Source: Maratus speciosus
Taxonomy: Eukaryota > Arthropoda > Arachnida > Araneae > Salticidae
Length of the DNA stretch: 64,000 nucleotides
Direction: 5' to 3'
Assembly (NCBI GenBank): GCA_963932465.1
Contig: OZ010791.1
Span: forward strand, 617,527,800-617,591,799
Shown: one piece after another, positions 9,694 to 23,165 of the stretch
How positions within the stretch are numbered: position 1 is the stretch's first letter
Layout of the letters: every line of letters begins with the position of its first letter
The notes under the pieces: generated by a model
What the model was told of the DNA's origin: nothing
Seen by the model: the letters and a program-made list of their open reading frames with translations, nothing else
Databases searched by the model: none
Made by a program: the position numbers and the translations under genes

Positions 9694-10622
9694 AGGTAGC
9701 TTTCATTACAAAAAGCTACCTATTGCAGCCGTTCGGAGGAAAGGTATTTCAAAAACTTTTGGTATATTTTCATCGATCATGACCCCCAGACGCCGAAACC
9801 ACCTTCCGTTCAAAATTGACATATATATATATATATGTATGTATCTGACTTTTGTCACACTGTAACTCTCGTATTTATGAACCGATTTGGATGTAATTCA
9901 GTGTGTACATGGTACATACCAATGTTTCGACCGAGTTCGTTGGTCAGTTTCATCCGCTATTTTGTTTCAAAATGGCGGCCATTTAAACATTTTTAAAAAT
10001 TGTAAAATTTGAAATGTAGTACCAAAAAATTGAAAATGGAAAAATATTTTTTCTTATGTATTTGACCTTTATACAAAGATTCCGGAGCAGTTTTGTTTTG
10101 TCTATATCTTAAAAAATGGCTGAGTTATAGCATTTTGAATTTCTAGCGTGGCTGACATTTTGAAACGTCCTGAATTTTGTCACGCGATAAAAGGCGTATT
10201 TATGAACCGATTTGGATTTAACTTCGTTTATACATAGTACATACCAATGTCTTTACCGAGTTCGTTGGCCAGCTTCATCCGCCATTTGTTTAAAAATAGC
10301 GGCCATTTAAATTTTTAAGAAAAATTTATATTTGAAATGTGGTACCAAAAAATTGAGAATTGAAAAAATATTTTCTTCTTATGTGTTTGACCTTGATAAA
10401 AAGATTCGGAAGCAGTTTTTGTTTCGTCTATATCTTAAAAAATGGCTGAGTTATAGCATTTTGAATTTCTAGCGTGGCTGACATTTTGAAACGTCCTGAT
10501 TTTTATTATGTGATAACGGGCGTATTTATGAACCGATTTGGATGTACCTTGGTGTGTACGTAGTACATACAAATATCTCGACCGAGTTCGTTGTCCAGCT
10601 TCATCCGCCATCTTGTTTCAAA
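9694..10622 (+). mobile_element. Truncated long inverted-repeat element (U1 part)
   Basis: Starts with the terminal hairpin AGGTAGCTTTCATTACAAAA plus GCTACCT, then about 100 bp, a (TA)n tract, and subrepeats beginning near 9879, 10202 and 10528. The third subrepeat stops after about 95 bp at TTTCAAA (10616-10622) and the next unit follows. It is the same sequence as the outer end of the complete element at 47294-63880, so each unit holds about 0.93 kb of its left arm. Confidence 0.88.
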
Positions 10623-11740
10623 CAGATTTCCAGATTCGCACAGATGTTGATGGACACGTGCAAACCCATGTGAACCTGAGGTTTGTGCCAGTTGGAGTAG
10701 CGTTCTGCATACATTTGCATAGCTCTCTCACCATAAATTAGATGCATATCTACTTATTAATTTAATTTATATTTTAGCAATTATCTAATTTGGCCATTCG
10801 TTTTCATTTACGACTAGTGCACTTTCTATAGTTTCCTTAAAGGTCAGGAGCACAAAACTCAAATTTGTACTATTTTTTTCTGCCATACGTATCTTGATTA
10901 ATTCGTTATTGAAGCTTTATCTAATTTTTTAGCTATAAATAAAAAAAAATTCTAATACATTAAAGTTTGTGTTACTTTTATTTCTGCACAGCTAAAACTC
11001 TCTTACTAGTTGTAGTCTCTTTACTCACCAAATAGTCCAACATGCATTTTTTTCTACTAAAAATTCTTTTAGAGGAGAAAATATTCACACAGATGAAGCA
11101 TGCATTTGCATGTTCGCATACATATCGCCTGTTTAAAGAAATCTGCTGTTAAATAATACAAAAAGTTGCAAAAAAATGAAATATGAGCAATAAAGTTTGC
11201 ACACACATTATTTTGTCGATATTCATGTTCAGAAAGGGTGTTTTATTAGTTAAGCAAACAACAAATTAAGAGAAAAAATCTGAATACCAGAAAAAGAATA
11301 AACAGAAGAAAAAAAGATGAATACCAGAAAAGAATAAACAGAAGTAAAAAAGAAGAATACTAGAAAAAGAATAAACAGAAGAAAAATGGATTTTTCCCAT
11401 ATTTTTTTCAAAAAGGAGATTTAACTTGAAGTGTATTGTAAACAATTCAGCTTCACCTCTGTGAAATGATGGAAAGAGCAAGCTACAAAAACTAAAAATC
11501 TTTTTAAAAAAAGAAATAATTAAAGAAGAACAAAATAATAAAATAAAGGAAATTTTTATTGACAAAAATAAATGAATTGACTTGTTAATATATCAGCCAC
11601 AAGTCTGAGTTTTTTGAAGAATCGACATGTTTGAAATAGAAAAAAATGAGAAGGTGTTTTTTTAATATATATAAGGTAAATATATGCCGACAAAAACTAA
11701 ATGTTATAAAATTTGTTTCATTAATTTCATATAGTTTGAG

Positions 11741-11741
11741 A

Positions 11742-11791
<50 letters not shown>
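11741..11791. repeat. (TA)n microsatellite, U2
   Basis: About 50 bp of TA dinucleotides following ATATATG. Confidence 0.95.
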
Positions 11792-11795
<4 letters not shown>

Positions 11796-12380
11796 TGACT
11801 TGATTCAGCAAAAATAAAATGACAGAAAACTTGACAGAAAATGAGAACAAAAGAGAGCATAATCGAAAATTGTTTAGGTATTTAGCAATTTAATCATCGG
11901 CTCTAAACTGATTCGTCTAAATAAAAACAGTTCTTTGAAGAGTCAAAGTTCAACTTAAACAAAATTTATGAAACTCGTCGTATCTTTACCGTAAGTTAAA
12001 CAACAGTTTTACTTGAATACATATAGTTTGATATATAGAGACAGAGTATTGACTTGAATCCGCAGAAATAAAATGACAGACAACTTCTGACTTATTATAT
12101 TATATTGAAAAAAAGAATATATAGAATACAGGTATTTACAAGACAGATATGTTCGTAATGAATTGGAATCTTAAAAAAGGATCATAATGCCTCATATATC
12201 CCTCACACATAGTCTTCTTCAATATTAACGCAGAGTCTAAACATCGTTTAGTCTCATCTCGTCTCCGTTGAACTGACAACTGGCACGGAATGCATACCCC
12301 ACTTACATCTGTGACGTGATTCTTGATTCATTATGATGTTTTTCCATGGCGACACCCAATTGGCTTCGGGTCGCTCGCTA

Positions 12381-13595
12381 GAAGCAGAAACAACCTCTTT
12401 TGTATAGTAGTTCAAGATCAAGATAGTTTAACTATGAAAACTACTCAAGCTCAAGAGATTGATGAGCATATAAAAGCCATAAAAGAAATTATAAAACTCA
12501 AACCTTATGATTATATAGTTAAACACGATGTCCTATGTAAATGTGTTAATGATAATGATTTGTTAGTTGTCCCAGACGAAGTGTAAATGAATATAATTAA
12601 AAACGTTCACGAAAATGTCATTATGCAGTTGCACCAACAGAAAAAAATTTAGAGAATGATTCCTAAAGTTAAACAAAAAATTGAGAAGTGTGTAACAAAC
12701 TGTGTTCCCTGTATTTTAGTCATCCGAAAATCTGGTAAACAAGGAGATCCGATAGAAAAAGAAGAAAGCCCACCGCATATTTATATGTTGATCACTTAAG
12801 TCCATTAAAAAGTACACATAAAAATTATAAACACGTTTTCGCAGCCATTGGCGCTTTCACAAAATTTGTTTGATTGTATCCTACAAAATCTACCAATGTA
12901 TCAGAAGTAATTTGAAAATTAGAAGTCCAAAAACTGTTTTCGGAAGCCCATCTCACATAATTTCGGATAAGGGTGCCGCCTTTACGTGTAAAACCTTTGA
13001 AGACTACTGTACCCGAAAAATACTCAACACATTCGGATTACCATGAGTCTGCCAAGAGCTAACAGCCAAGTCGAGAGCCTAAACTCCATTATAACATCCG
13101 CTCTCTCAAAATTGTCTATAAAAACCAAGCGAAGTGGTATACACATGTGAGTGATGTCTTGTAATTAACAAATTCGAAATTTCAAAGAAGTATTAACACC
13201 ACCCCTTTAGAGTTATTATTTGGAACAAAAATGAAATAAAAAATGTTAAAATTACTGATCTCTTGAACGCTGAATCAGAATCTGAATTTATCAATAATCG
13301 CGAAGAATTGAGAAAAGACGCTAAAAAAATTATTTAAAAAAATTCATAATGAGAGCCGTAAAATTTATAATCTCAGACGAAAAAAAACCTAACAAATTTA
13401 AACTTAAGGATATGTTGCTATTACACACATACAACAAGGTCCAGGTTTGAAGCTAAAATCAAAATATGTAGGTCCTTGCAAAGTTATAAAAGTAAAAATT
13501 AACGACACATACGATGTGGAAAAGCCCAGTTTACAAATAGTTCAATGGTCACAAGTACTTGGCGCCGAGTTTACGAAGCTGTGGACTGATAAAGC
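12381..13595 (+). pseudogene. Ty3/gypsy-like integrase pseudogene, U2
   Basis: Same remnant as in U1 with the same breaks: first open segment to 12586, then frame changes through the H2C2 and DDE regions. It reads GGAGATCC at 12744 where U1 and U6 have GGATATCC, and ACCTTTGAAG rather than U1's ACCTCTTAAG near 12990. Confidence 0.85.
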
Positions 13596-13803
13596 TTAAC
13601 CCCTTGGGGACGAGCGGCACGTATACGTGCCGCATGAAGCGCTCAGAATCCTTGTTTTTCCTCACCAGTAAAATTTTACTGTAAAGTTTGCCTTATTTAA
13701 TCAGCGCATTTTCTCGATTCAAGAAGACACAAATTTCTGTTTTTAAAAAACGGTGACAAAACATTAAAAATTTCGTAAAAGGCTCCCGTCCCGAAGGGGT
13801 TAA
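13596..13803. mobile_element. TTAA-flanked MITE, U2
   Basis: Ends and length are as in U1. The internal 20-bp palindrome GCGGCACGTATACGTGCCGC (13614-13633) is perfect here. Confidence 0.88.
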
Positions 13804-13952
13804 AGTCGTTTTAAAAGGATAAAAGATAATTTTTACGATTGTGACACAATTACCGGACTCACAAACACAAAAACGATTCCGACTAACCCATAATTCCGAA
13901 GAAATGTGAAATCATTTGTAAAATGTGGTAAAAAAAAAAAGACGAAGAAGAG

Positions 13953-13987
<35 letters not shown>

Positions 13988-14294
13988 GTATTCTGTAGTT
14001 TAATGACGGACGGTAAGATTCGGATTTTATCTCCAAAAATCATATTATTCCATATTATGTTAGTGGACACGGCAGTTTTCCAGCCTTTGTTAAGAAAATA
14101 GGGAAACGAGACTCTCCATCCTGCCCATGCGGCAAGGGGATAGGAGGCCCGATCCATTACCAACCTTACCCGTTCAACCCGTTTCAACCTTAAAAGGGTC
14201 CTATTTGATCAAACAAATTATATCAAGTTAAAAACCAGCTATAATATTTTAAACAAACATTTTTCATTTATAAACAAGTAAGAAAAGTCAAGCA

Positions 14295-15590
14295 TTAAGC
14301 ATAGATTATGAAACACTTTCCAACACTTCCTGAATGCTTTAAAAAAACTTCGTTATTTAGGGAAATAAGGTATATACGAGAACTAAGTAAACATTTTAGA
14401 AAACGCATAAAACATTTGAAAAACTGATTTCAGCAGTTACCGTCCATAGCAAATATGTGTTACAATTCTTTTGAACAGCCCTGTATTGGATCTGTAGGTT
14501 GATATATATACTACATAATGGGGAAATTTAGTTTAGCAAGAAAACACATAACAAGTTGAAATTTCTCTTTCAGCAATTTATACTAATAGATGGAAACATA
14601 CTTGTATACTTTTGTACAACCCTGTAGTTAACCTAGTACCTTTATTACACGCCACTATTTAGCTAAAGTTTAATTCAAAGTAAAACACTCTTAAAACTAC
14701 CGGAATCACATTTCCAGAAATTATCATTTATAGACGGCCATGTATCCAATTATTTGCGTGACCCTGTATATCATTTTATATATGTTTTATAAACATTTCA
14801 TAGTAAAATAAATGCAGTTCAGCGTAAAAATGCCTAACTCATTTTAAAATCATCTTTAAGCAATTTGCAATCATACTCAGTAACCATTACGAATTCTTTT
14901 GTGTAGCACTGTATATCAATTACAGCATTTATACACAACATATGCAAGGTATAAGTATAGTGAAACATAAAAGCACATAACATAATTAAAAATGCATTTC
15001 CAGCAATCATCGCTAATATACAGTACTTCGGATACAATATGGTATCTGAAATCTTTTGTGTGTCCCTGTAAATGCTATGCACTTTGTATTATCCATGAAA
15101 TAAGTTATAGTAAACCTCAGCGACGTATATCAATTTCATCATACATGAAATAATTTAACATAATTGAAATACGCCGGAAAAATTTTCCTCCACCCCTATA
15201 TCATTATGTAACGGAATTCTTTTGTGTGGACCTGTAAATGAATAATAGCTATTTTTTGCGCCGCCTAGTCTACAGAAAAAGCATATTTTAGTGCACTTGA
15301 TAAATGCATATCAGTTTTTTTATGTTTGAAAGCATGTAACAGCATTAAAAATCATTTTAAACGATGTTTTCCCATAGGCCGTAATGTAACGGAAAATTTT
15401 TGACTGTCCCTGTAAATGAACTAAACATGCTACAAACTTCATTTACAATAGGGTTCGTGCTAAGGTAGAGGACACTAACATCCAAAAATTTCTGAACGAT
15501 ACGAGTATATTTACGGGAGTTAGAGCGCGTACAGACGGACAGACAAACCGAAGTCATAAACACTTTTCAACTTTGTTGGAAAGTGTTAAA
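14295..15590 (-). mobile_element. Helentron/HINE-like element, U2
   Basis: The hairpin at 15559-15587 pairs better than in U1 (AACACTTTTCAAC against GTTGGAAAGTGTT, 12 of 13). The subterminal inverted copy is at 14312-14325. Confidence 0.55.
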
Positions 15591-16082
15591 AATGACTTTT
15601 AAAGCTCGTCTGTATGATGAAATTTTTACTTCAAGTCACTTAGTATATACTGTAACTTAAATATTTTACTTTATTTCATTTCATTTTGTCATATTGTTTA
15701 TTAGTCATTCTGTTTATTTTGTGATTTTAATCAAGCTCTGTCATATTAGCCTACTAATTATTGTTTTCCTTAAAAATTGTCCTATCTTAAATTTTAAGTG
15801 TAAATACTCACATTTTACATGTTAAATTACTAAATAATTAGATGTAATTAAGTACCTATATAAATTTATTTTATAACATTATTTTAACTATTCATCAACT
15901 ATAAATGTAAAATTTCTCGGGTTTGCCAAATAGTGCAACCCATTGTGAATTACCTGTAATAATCATATAATTTTCATTAAACAGGGTCTTCCAGCCTGCT
16001 CGGGCTTCCGGACTCGTTCACGGGTATTGGGGTCTCCGTGGGATAGTGTATATGTGTTTTCCACTTGTAGACTAATCAGCTC

Positions 16083-16420
16083 CTATACCGAAATGTTGGC
16101 TGTCCACGAGTAGATGACTAGACAGTTTAGCCTCAGGCTGTAGTCAGTCAAATTGTCAGGATATGCCGAACTTGTAGAATCATGTTTTGACTCTCTTAAT
16201 GCATCGACATGACTAATATTTGAACCGTGTCTATGTTCAATAGCATAATCGAAATTAGATAACATTATTGCCCATCTAGCTGTTTTTGTACTCATATCCT
16301 TTATCAATGGTCATTTAAAATGAATTACAGTCAGTTACGATTTTAAATGGAATATCTAACACATACACTCTAAACTTTTTCAAGGCCCTTATTACAGCCA
16401 AAATCTCTGAGTGATTTAGA
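16083..16420 (-). pseudogene. RNase H C-terminal fragment, U2
   Basis: As in U1; the HVDAL end and the upstream HSEILAVI stretch are both readable, and the same breaks are present. Confidence 0.82.
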
Positions 16421-16636
16421 AGAAAAGATTCTAAATTTTGATTTAATATGGAAGAAAGAAAAGCTTTTAATGATCTCAAAAGCATTTTGTCATCAGAACC
16501 TGTGCTTTCAATTTACAATCCCAAAAGAGCGGCGAAAATCCATTGTGATAAAAGTATTGATGACCATGGAGCTGCATTAATGGAACAAACCTCACTCGAT
16601 AATCAATTCCATCCCACTTCTAACAACTTTTTATAG
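16421..16636 (+). pseudogene. RT/RNase H N-terminal fragment, U2
   Basis: Protein-level copy of the U1 fragment (frame from 16448), divergent from the minus-strand RNase H half. Confidence 0.82.
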
Positions 16637-17269
16637 AATTGGCTTAATTCAACACAAATAAAATGACCGACAACTTCTGACTTATTAAAATAATATACTG
16701 GACAAAGAATATCTGCCACAAACAGTCTCGTCGAATATTAAAACCGAGTCTAAATATTGTTCAGCATCCCATCTCGTCTCCGTTGATATGACAACTGGCG
16801 CGGAATTCATAGACTCACTTACACCTGTGATGTGCTTCATGATGTCATTATGACGTTTTTCCATGGCGACACACAATTGGCTGTTAAAACATTATTTTAC
16901 ATATATGTGTGTTTGTGTGTGTGCTATATAAAACCATTATAAGACAACATAGAATTCATAATACGCAAACGGAGGTTTAAAAATCAAAAAATGAAAAATT
17001 ACCGATAGAATAAACTGCTTTCGCAAAAAAAATGAAACCAAACGTTCACGAAACATTATTAAATTCTTTTGGAAAATAGTATATTCTATTAGCCTGACAG
17101 CACACACACCTACTTTTCTAACGTTAGCACACGCGTGGGATATATCTCACCCCATTTTGTCTTCCATTACACTTTTGGCTAAATATGTTTTAAAAACGAA
17201 TCTACTGTTCTGTATTGTAAAAAGCATCAGTTTCAGTAGTACTTCTTTTTACGGGAAAATCATTCTTGT

Positions 17270-18198
17270 AGGTAGCTTTCATTACAAAAAGCTACCTATT
17301 GCAGCCGTTCGGAGGAAAGGTATTTCAAAAAATTTTGGTATATTTTCATCGATCATGATCCCCAGACGCCGAAACCACCTTCCGTTCAAAATTGACATAT
17401 ATATATATATATGTATGTATCTGACTTTTGTCACACTGTAACTCTCGTATTTATGAACCGATTTGGATGTAATTCAGTGTGTACATGGTACATACCAATG
17501 TTTCGACCGAGTTCGTTGGTCAGTTTCATCCGCTATTTTGTTTCAAAATGGCGGCCATTTAAACATTTTTAAAAAATGTAAAATTTGAAATGTAGTACCA
17601 AAAAATTGAAAATGGAAAAATATTTTTTCTTATGTATTTGACCTTTATACAAAGATTCCGGAGCAGTTTTGTTTTGTCTATATCTTAAAAAATGGCTGAG
17701 TTATAGCATTTTGAATTTCTAGCGTGGCTGACATTTTGAAACGTCCTGAATTTTGTCACGCGATAAAAGGCGTATTTATGAACCGATTTGGATTTAACTT
17801 CGTTTATACATAGTACATACCAATGTCTTTACCGAGTTCGTTGGCCAGCTTCATCCGCCATTTGTTTAAAAATAGCGGCCATTTAAATTTTTAAGAAAAA
17901 TTTATATTTGAAATGTGGTACCAAAAAATTGAGAATTGAAAAAATATTTTCTTCTTATGTGTTTGACCTTGATAAAAAGATTCGGAAGCAGTTTTTGTTT
18001 CGTCTATATCTTAAAAAATGGCTGAGTTATAGCATTTTGAATTTCTAGCGTGGCTGACATTTTGAAACGTCCTGATTTTTATTACGTGATAACGGGCGTA
18101 TTTATGAACCGATTTGGATGTACCTTGGTGTGTACGTAGTACATACAAATATCTCGACCGAGTTCGTTGTCCAGCTTCATCCGCCATCTTGTTTCAAA
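17270..18198 (+). mobile_element. Truncated long inverted-repeat element (U2 part)
   Basis: Two full ~325-bp subrepeats and a cut third, with the same 3' breakpoint TTTCAAA as the other units. Confidence 0.88.
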
Positions 18199-19318
18199 CA
18201 GATTTCCAGATTCGCACAGATGTTGATGGACACGTGCAAACCCATGTGAACCTGAGGTTTGTGCCAGTTGGAGTAGCGTTCTGCATACATTTGCATAGCT
18301 CTCTCACCATAAATTAGATGCATATCTACTTATTAATTTAATTTATATTTTAGCAATTATCTAATTTGGCCATTCGTTTTCATTTACGACTAGTGCACTT
18401 TCTATAGTTTCCTTAAAGGTCAGGAGCACAAAACTCAAATTTGTACTATTTTTTTCTGCCATACGTATCTTGATTAATTCGTTATTGAAGCTTTATCTAA
18501 TTTTTTAGCTATAAATAAAAAAAAATTCTAATACATTAAAGTTTGTGTTACTTTTATTTCTGCACAGCTAAAACTCTCTTACTAGTTGTAGTCTCTTTAC
18601 TCACCAAATAGTCCAACATGCATTTTTTTCTACTAAAAATTCTTTTAGAGGAGAAAATATTCACACAGATGAAGCATGCATTTGCATGTTCGCATACATA
18701 TCGCCTGTTTAAAGAAATCTGCTGTTAAATAATACAAAAAGTTGCAAAAAAATGAAATATGAGCAATAAAGTTTGCACACACATTATTTTGTCGATATTC
18801 ATGTTCAGAAAGGGTGTTTTATTAGTTAAGCAAACAACAAATTAAGAGAAAAAATCTGAATACCAGAAAAAGAATAAACAGAAGAAAAAAAGATGAATAC
18901 CAGAAAAGAATAAACAGAAGTAAAAAAGAAGAATACTAGAAAAAGAATAAACAGAAGAAAAATGGATTTTTCCCATATTTTTTTCAAAAAGGAGATTTAA
19001 CTTGAAGTGTATTGTAAACAATTCAGCTTCACCTCTGTGAAATGATGGAAAGAGCAAGCTACAAAAACTAAAAATCTTTTTAAAAAAAGAAATAATTAAA
19101 GAAGAACAAAATAATAAAATAAAGGAAATTTTTATTGACAAAAATAAATGAATTGACTTGTTAATATATCAGCCACAAGTCTGAGTTTTTTGAAGAATCG
19201 ACATGTTTGAAATAGAAAAAAAATGAGAAGGTGTTTTTTTAATATATATAAGGTAAATATATGCCGACAAAAACTAAATGTTATAAAATTTGTTTCATTA
19301 ATTTCATATAGTTTGAGA

Positions 19319-19324
<6 letters not shown>

Positions 19325-19370
<46 letters not shown>

Positions 19371-19371
19371 A
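19325..19371. repeat. (TA)n followed by (GA)n microsatellite, U3
   Basis: TA dinucleotides to 19352, then about nine GA dinucleotides; the GA part is absent from U1, U2, U4, U5 and U6 at this position. Confidence 0.95.
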
Positions 19372-19957
19372 TTGACTTGATTCAGCAAAAATAAAATGAC
19401 AGAAAACTTGACAGAAAATGAGAACAAAAGAGAGCATAATCGAAAATTGTTTGGGTATTTAGCAATTTAATCATCGGCTCTAAACTGATTCGTCTAAATA
19501 AAAACAGTTCTTTGAAGAGTCAAAGTTCAACTTAAACAAAATTTATGAAACTCATCGTATCTTTACCGTAAGTTAAACAACAGTTTTACTTGAATACATA
19601 TAGTTTGATATATAGAGACAGAGTATTGACTTGAATCCGCAGAAATAAAATGACAGACAACTTCTGACTTATTATATTATATTGAAAAAAAGAATATATA
19701 GAATACAGGTATTTACAAGACAGATATGTTCGTAATGAATTGGAATCTTAAAAAAGGATCATAATGCCTCATATATCCCTCACACATAGTCTTCTTCAAT
19801 ATTAACGCAGAGTCTAAACATCGTTTAGTCTCATCTCGTCTCCGTTGAACTGACAACTGGCACGGAATGCATACCCCACTTACATCTGTGACGTGATTCT
19901 TGATTCATTATGATGTTTTTCCATGGCGACACCCAATTGGCTTCGGGTCGCTCGCTA

Positions 19958-21172
19958 GAAGCAGAAACAACCTCTTTTGTATAGTAGTTCAAGATCAAGA
20001 TAGTTTAACTATGAAAACTACTCAAGCTCAAGAGATTGATGAGCATATAAAAGCCATAAAAGAAATTATAAAACTCAAACCTTATGATTATATAGTTAAA
20101 CACGATGTCCTATGTAAATGTGTTAATGATAATGATTTGTTAGTTGTCCCAGACGAAGTGTAAATGAATATAATTAAAAACGTTCACGAAAATGTCATTA
20201 TGCAGTTGCACCAACAGAAAAAAATTTAGAGAATGATTCCTAAAGTTAAACAAAAAATTGAGAAGTGTGTAACAAACTGTGTTCCCTGTATTTTAGTCAT
20301 CCGAAAATCTGGTAAACAAGGAGATCCGATAGAAAAAGAAGAAAGCCCACCGCATATTTATATGTTGATCACTTAAGTCCATTAAAAAGTACACATAAAA
20401 ATTATAAACACGTTTTCGCAGCCATTGGCGCTTTCACAAAATTTGTTTGATTGTATCCTACAAAATCTACCAATGTATCAGAAGTAATTTGAAAATTAGA
20501 AGTCCAAAAACTGTTTTCGGAAGCCCATCTCACATAATTTCGGATAAGGGTGCCGCCTTTACGTGTAAAACCTTTGAAGACTACTGTACCCGAAAAATAC
20601 TCAACACATTCGGATTACCATGAGTCTGCCAAGAGCTAACAGCCAAGTCGAGAGCCTAAACTCCATTATAACATCCGCTCTCTCAAAATTGTCTATAAAA
20701 ACCAAGCGAAGTGGTATACACATGTGAGTGATGTCTTGTAATTAACAAATTCGAAATTTCAAAGAAGTATTAACACCACCCCTTTCGAGTTATTATTTCC
20801 AACTAAAATGAAATAAAAAATGTTAAAATTACTGATCTCTTGAACGCTGAATCAGAATCTGAATTTATCAATAATCGCGAAGAATTGAGAAAAGACGCTA
20901 AAAAAATAATTTAAAAAAATTCATAATGAGAGCCGTAAAATTTATAATCTCAGACGAAAAAAAACCTAACAAATTTAAACTTAAGGATATGTTGCTATTA
21001 CACACATACAACAAGGTCCAGGTTTGAAGCTAAAATCAAAATATGTAGGTCCTTGCAAAGTTATAAAAGTAAAAATTAACGACACATACGATGTGGAAAA
21101 GCCCAGTTTACAAATAGTTCAATGGTCACAAGTACTTGGCGCCGAGTTTACGAAGCTGTGGACTGATAAAGC
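19958..21172 (+). pseudogene. Ty3/gypsy-like integrase pseudogene, U3
   Basis: Same decayed remnant, first open segment ending at 20163. Near 20785 it carries the U1-type TTTCGAGTTA and CCAACTAAAATG, unlike U2. Confidence 0.85.
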
Positions 21173-21380
21173 TTAACCCCTTGGGGACGAGCGGCACGTA
21201 TACGTGCCGCATGAAGCGCTCAGAATCCTTGTTTTTCCTCACCAGTAAAATTTTACTGTAAAGTTTGCCTTATTTAATCAGCGCATTTTCTCGATTCAAG
21301 AAGACACAAATTTCTGTTTTTAAAAAACGGTGACAAAACATTAAAAATTTCGTAAAAGGCTCCCGTCCCGAAGGGGTTAA
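21173..21380. mobile_element. TTAA-flanked MITE, U3
   Basis: TTAA duplications at 21173-21176 and 21377-21380; the perfect 20-bp palindrome is retained. Confidence 0.88.
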
Positions 21381-21529
21381 AGTCGTTTTAAAAGGATAAA
21401 AGATAATTTTTACGATTGTGACACAATTACCGGACTCACAAACACAAAAACGATTCCGACTAACCCATAATTCCGAAGAAATGTGAAATCATTTGTAAAA
21501 TGTGGTAAAAAAAAAAAGACGAAGAAGAG

Positions 21530-21560
<31 letters not shown>

Positions 21561-21869
21561 TGTATTCTGTAGTTTAATGACGGACGGTAAGATTCGGATT
21601 TTATCTCCAAAAATCATATTATTCCATATTATGTTAGTGGACACGGCAGTTTTCCAGCCTTTGTTAAGAAAATAGGGAAACGAGACTCTCCATCCTGCCC
21701 ATGCGGCAAGGGGATAGGAGGCCCGATCCATTACCAACCTTACCCGTTCAACCCGTTTCAACCTTAAAAGGATCCTATTTGATCAAACAAATTATATCAA
21801 GTTAAAAACCAGCTATAATATTTTAAACAAACATTTTTCATTTATAAACAAGTAAGAAAAGTCAAGCAT

Positions 21870-23165
21870 TAAGCATAGATTATGAAACACTTTCCAACAC
21901 TTCCTGAATGCTTTAAAAAAACTTCGTTATTTAGGGAAATAAGGTATATACGAGAACTAAGTAAACATTTTAGAAAATGCATAAAACATTTGAAAAACTG
22001 ATTTCAGCAGTTACCGTCCATAGCAAATATGTGTTACAATTCTTTTGAACAGCTCTGTATTGGATCTGTAGGTTGATATATATACTACATAATGGGGAAA
22101 TTTAGTTTAGCAAGAAAACACATAACAAGTTGAAATTTCTCTTTCAGCAATTTATACTAATAGATGGAAACATACTTGTATACTTTTGTACAACCCTGTA
22201 GTTAACCTAGTACCTTTATTACACGCCACTATTTAGCTAAAGTTTAATTCAAAGTAAAACACTCTTAAAACTACCGGAATCACATTTCCAGAAATTATCA
22301 TTTATAGACGGCCATGTATCCAATTATTTGCGTGACCCTGTATATCATTTTATATATGTTTTATAAACATTTCATAGTAAAATAAATGCAGTTCAGCGTA
22401 AAAATGCCTAACTCATTTTAAAATCATCTTTAAGCAATTTGCAATCATACTCAGTAACCATTACGAATTCTTTTGTGTAGCACTGTATATCAATTACAGC
22501 ATTTATACACAACATATGCAAGGTATAAGTATAGTGAAACATAAAAGCACATAACATAATTAAAAATGCATTTCCAGCAATCATCGCTAATATACAGTAC
22601 TTCGGATACAATATGGTATCTGAAATCTTTTGTGTGTCCCTGTAAATGCTATGCACTTTGTATTATCCATGAAATAAGTTATAGTAAACCTCAGCGACGT
22701 ATATCAATTTCATCATACATGAAATAATTTAACATAATTGAAATACGCCGGAAAAATTTTCCTCCACCCCTATATCATTATGTAACGGAATTCTTTTGTG
22801 TGGACCTGTAAATGAATAATAGCTATTTTTTGCGCCGCCTAGTCTACAGAAAAAGCATATTTTAGTGCACTTGATAAATGCATATCAGTTTTTTTATGTT
22901 TGAAAGCATGTAACAGCATTAAAAATCATTTTAAACGATGTTTTCCCATAGGCCGTAATGTAACGGAAAATTTTTGACTGTCCCTGTAAATGAACTAAAC
23001 ATACTACAAACTTCATTTACAATAGGGTTCGTGCTAAGGTAGAGGACACTAACATCCAAAAATTTCTGAACGATACGAGTATATTTACGGGAGTTAGAGC
23101 GCGTACAGACGGACAGACAAACCGAAGTCATAAACACTTTTCAACTTTGTTGGAAAGTGTTAAAA
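21870..23165 (-). mobile_element. Helentron/HINE-like element, U3
   Basis: Hairpin 23133-23161, inverted subterminal copy at 21886-21899, and the same degenerate monomer ladder between. Confidence 0.55.

Larger units (their letters stand above)
2251..10629 (+). repeat. Macrosatellite unit U1 (8.38 kb with hAT insert)
   Basis: First of six head-to-tail copies, phased here on CCAGATTCGCACAG. Without the hAT-like insert at 2381-3141 it is about 7.6 kb. It differs from U2-U5 at many scattered sites and often agrees with U6, for instance AGGATATCC in the integrase remnant and CGATTTGAGTA near 7918. Compared with the other units, its first 120 bp also keep an 18-bp stretch (near 2347-2365) that they lack. 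Confidence 0.93.
10630..18205 (+). repeat. Macrosatellite unit U2 (7,576 bp)
   Basis: Layout as U1 without the hAT-like insert. It shares derived bases with U3-U5 but has a tract around 13205-13340 (TTTAGAGTTA, GGAACAAAAATG, AAATTATTT) that agrees with U6 instead. Confidence 0.96.

Noticed and set aside
10538..10741. 67-codon plus-strand frame spanning unit junctions
   Set aside because: It joins subrepeat sequence to the next unit's start by chance; identical in each unit only because the junction is copied.
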